A DNA stretch of 64,000 nt, taken from assembly GCF_037975245.1 (NCBI RefSeq), contig NC_092578.1, positions 20,328,821 through 20,392,820 of the forward strand. The letters are read 5' to 3'. Below, piece by piece: positions 63,693-64,000 of the stretch. The notes under the pieces are model-generated. The model did no database searches. It saw only the letters and a list, made by a program, of their open reading frames with translations, and was not told where the DNA came from. The stretch comes from Apostichopus japonicus. Lineage: Eukaryota; Echinodermata; Holothuroidea; Aspidochirotida; Stichopodidae. Positions within the stretch are counted from its first letter, which is position 1; each line of letters opens with the position of its first letter. The position numbers and the translations under genes are program-made.

Positions 63693-64000
63693 TATGATAA
63701 CCCTGAACAAGGACGCCAGCGCCGACGTCAACATTCGAGCAGCTTTTTTAATACCTTAGGTCAAATGGAAATCAGGCAAAGTTATAATCGATGGATAGCC
63801 CTATCTGTGATCTTTAATTACCGGATGTCCCGTTTCCACCGGATGCCCGGTTTTGCTGTAGCGTGACGTCACATCGACCCACTTTTCGACTCATCTGTAC
63901 CCATATCTCAAGAACGGAACATTCGATCGTTCCAAAAATAGCACTAATGGATTCGGCATGTCCGATACTATCGGGAACAATATTTTCATGTATTTCGCGC
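63693..64000. other. sequence beyond the satellite array; no gene seen
   Basis: The satellite match stops at about 63692, within the segment that normally continues GTTATAAACG. The rest is non-repetitive within this window, and a 64-codon frame across the junction is not meaningful. Confidence 0.5.

Overview
The window is non-coding-rich animal DNA. It contains a single-exon class A GPCR, Ty3/Gypsy and Penelope-like retroelements, hAT-type non-autonomous elements, tRNA-derived SINEs and very large tandem arrays, including vertebrate-type (TTAGGG)n telomeric repeats. This combination suggests a marine invertebrate, and an echinoderm or another invertebrate deuterostome is my best guess. No marker in the window fixes the species. 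Only three stretches look like real protein-coding sequence: the Gypsy gag and pol (minus strand), a decayed Penelope-like RT/GIY-YIG gene (plus strand) and the GPCR (plus strand).

Layout. 1-3100: (AT)n microsatellite, then AT-rich sequence without a recognisable gene, ending with a possible poly(A) signal. 3101-11205: an array of about 120 copies of a 67-bp minisatellite, containing a large higher-order duplication of 39-40 units. 12809-19474: a complete, apparently young Ty3/Gypsy LTR retrotransposon on the minus strand, with identical 175-bp LTRs, a TATT target duplication, PBS, PPT, gag, pol and a canonical -1 frameshift signal GGGAAAC. 21510-21880: hAT-type MITE with a perfect 8-bp target duplication. 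22.9 and 28.8 kb: two copies of one tRNA-derived SINE family. 25.55-27.33 kb: 5'-truncated, frameshifted Penelope-like element ending in a hammerhead-like motif. 29.3-31.9 kb: a 2.5-kb non-coding element with imperfect terminal inverted repeats and seven copies of a 13-bp motif, sitting inside a CATATGGTC-rich array. 33.4-35.3 kb: nested hAT-like non-autonomous elements. 37431-37502: a perfect 72-bp palindrome. 39436-40542: intronless GPCR.

43220-64000 looks like subtelomeric architecture. It starts with 2.27 kb of almost perfect TTAGGG repeats, followed by a 12-copy 21-bp minisatellite. Then comes about 17.6 kb of satellite made of ~205-bp subrepeats assembled into 1.51- or 1.71-kb units, which are in turn arranged in a 6,247-bp super-repeat. 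Both edges of this array are diverged and its interior is nearly identical, as expected from homogenisation by unequal exchange.

The genes do not form a pathway. The retroelement genes serve their own elements, and the GPCR is the only host gene I can support. The most notable features are the two-tier subtelomeric satellite beside a pure internal telomeric tract, the 40-unit higher-order structure in the 67-bp array, the gag-pol frameshift cassette, the hammerhead-like motif of the Penelope element, and the 72-bp perfect palindrome.
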